From: Promethearchaeota archaeon
GTDB lineage: Archaea; Asgardarchaeota; Lokiarchaeia; Sigynarchaeales; SOKP01
NCBI GenBank assembly: GCA_016839425.1
Contig: JAEOUI010000012.1
Span: forward strand, 1 to 6,692
DNA: 6,692 nt
Direction: 5' to 3'
Part shown: positions 6,216 to 6,692 of the stretch, one piece after another
How the letters are laid out: every line of letters begins with the position of its first letter
Position numbering within the stretch: the stretch's first letter is position 1
Position numbers and translations under genes: made by a program
Notes under the pieces: generated by a model
The model's input: the letters and a program-made list of their open reading frames with translations, nothing else
Told to the model about the DNA's origin: nothing
Database searches by the model: none

Positions 6216-6233
6216 TTAAATAGTACTATTTAA
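6216..6233. promoter_or_regulatory. Perfect 18-bp palindrome, probable operator
   Basis: TTAAATAGTACTATTTAA is fully self-complementary with no spacer. It begins 5 nt after the TATA box and ends at the predicted initiation point, which is where a dimeric archaeal repressor would block polymerase. The regulator is not in the window as far as I can tell. Confidence 0.55.
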
Positions 6234-6263
6234 CTAATTATTCTATTCTTTAAAAATAAATTA

Positions 6264-6268
6264 GAGGA
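6264..6268 (+). promoter_or_regulatory. Ribosome binding site of the proline-rich gene
   Basis: GAGGA, 12 nt before the TTG at 6281. The spacing is longer than for the other two TTG genes, but the only other in-frame codons after the upstream stop at 6257 include no ATG or GTG. Confidence 0.55.
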
Positions 6269-6280
6269 ATTGATTTAAAC

Positions 6281-6692
6281 TTGGCCGATAAGGATCAAAA
6301 GAAGATAAATCGAGTTATCAACTTCGTAAAGAAAGGATTATCTGGACTGGCAGATGAACTCGAAAATACCGTTAAAGCGATAAACGATTTTACTAAATCT
6401 TTAAAGAAAGCCCAAAAAGACCTGAAAGAAGTCTCAGCTGGAGAAGCTGTACAAACTGTAAGTACTTCCTCTAAAAAGGTTGCAGCTCCTGCTGGTGGTG
6501 TAAAAGCAGCAGCAGCAAACACGCTATTTTCTTTATTGAGCGGTAATGAAGGTCAAGAGCCTGCAGCATCTGGGCCCGCTATGGCTGCAGCACCTAAAGC
6601 ACCAGCACCTCCGGGTAGTGGTGGACCTCCAAAAGCCCCAGGCGGTGGACCTCCAAAAGCTCCAGGTGGCGGTGGACCTCCAAAAGCTCCAG
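6281..6692 (+). CDS. Coiled-coil protein with proline-rich GGPPKAPG repeats, 5' part
   Basis: The frame runs from TTG at 6281 off the right edge: 137 codons and no stop, so the C terminus is missing. Residues 9-51 form an uninterrupted amphipathic helix with hydrophobic positions at strict 4-3 spacing (I9, I13, V16, L20, L23, L27, V31, I34, F37, L41, A44, L48, V51), a six-heptad coiled coil that should oligomerise. Residues 52-112 are a flexible Ala/Ser/Pro linker with one short hydrophobic motif, NTLFSLLSG (80-88). From 113 the chain becomes GGPPKAPG repeats, at least three before the edge. No signal peptide or membrane segment is seen. The build is that of a multivalent scaffold presenting proline motifs; in Asgard archaea profilin-like partners are conceivable, but there are never more than two adjacent prolines here. 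I do not recognise the family. GC-rich codons fit high expression. Confidence 0.85.
   Translation, partial: MADKDQKKINRVINFVKKGLSGLADELENTVKAINDFTKSLKKAQKDLKEVSAGEAVQTVSTSSKKVAAPAGGVKAAAANTLFSLLSGNEGQEPAASGPAMAAAPKAPAPPGSGGPPKAPGGGPPKAPGGGGPPKAP
6620..6692 (+). repeat. In-frame tandem repeat encoding GGPPKAPG
   Basis: Three near-identical units starting at 6620, 6644 and 6671, each beginning GGTGGACCTCCAAAAGC; the first differs from the others by one base (GCC instead of GCT for Ala). The period is 24 then 27 nt, the extra 3 nt adding one Gly. The array continues past the window edge. The near-identity at DNA level indicates recent expansion by slippage or recombination. Confidence 0.9.

Larger units (their letters stand above)
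5862..6280. other. AT-rich divergent intergenic region
   Basis: These 419 nt separate the divergent orphan and proline-rich genes. I see no tRNA, rRNA or convincing small gene. The ATG at 6076 opens only 15 codons and has no ribosome site. The region contains the promoter-like sites and inverted repeats listed separately, plus an isolated CGCGCG at 6141-6146 followed by AAAAACTTTAAG, which could be a second BRE/TATA on the + strand. Confidence 0.6.

Noticed and set aside
6295..6522. 75-codon frame on the - strand opposite the coiled-coil gene
   Set aside because: The + strand frame has a ribosome site, promoter, heptad pattern and in-frame repeats; the - frame is its complement.
6620..6692. 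CRISPR-like array
   Set aside because: Units are contiguous, of 24-27 nt, without spacers, and keep a reading frame, so this is a coding repeat.

Overview
The window reads as chromosomal DNA from a low-GC archaeon. Three observations support this. Shine-Dalgarno sites match the archaeal 16S tail (AGGTGAT before the gene at 5601-5861, AGAGGA before the gene at 3566-5245). Promoter-like sites have BRE/TATA architecture (CGAAA followed by TTATATTA at 6198-6210), and terminators are plain T-tracts. The gene content also fits: split MgtE-type transporter halves next to a PhoU/TrkA_C protein are an arrangement I know from archaea. A small SET-domain protein, a long HEAT-repeat protein and a coiled-coil/proline-rich protein together suggest an Asgard (Lokiarchaeia-like) genome. 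That last placement is inference and no single marker proves it.

Layout from left to right. (1) The 3' part of an endonuclease IV gene on the + strand (to 590) ends 14 nt from a convergent - strand cluster. (2) That cluster, read right to left, is MgtE half A (2872-3438), MgtE half B (2321-2872, overlapping by 1 nt), a duplicated PhoU-TrkA_C protein (1027-2283) and a SET-domain methyltransferase (605-1000). Gaps of 37 and 26 nt make it a probable four-gene operon. The two permease halves likely form one divalent-cation (Mg2+) pore, with the PhoU-TrkA_C protein as its cytosolic regulator. (3) A 559-residue all-HEAT-repeat protein (3566-5245, -) follows, with its own promoter and T-tract terminator. 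(4) The 355 nt upstream of it hold a candidate frameshifted gene remnant (5327-5541) and the terminator of the next gene. (5) An 86-residue orphan (5601-5861, -) has a perfect archaeal Shine-Dalgarno, a TTG start and higher GC than its surroundings. (6) A 419-nt AT-rich divergent intergenic region (5862-6280) carries promoter elements and several inverted repeats, including a perfect 18-bp palindrome between a BRE/TATA pair and the predicted transcription start. (7) A + strand gene (6281 to beyond the window end) encodes an uninterrupted heptad coiled coil followed by an Ala/Pro/Gly-rich tail with GGPPKAPG repeats.

The least explained parts are region 7 with its operator-like palindrome, the orphan opposite it, and the pairing of a minimal SET enzyme with a cation-transport operon.
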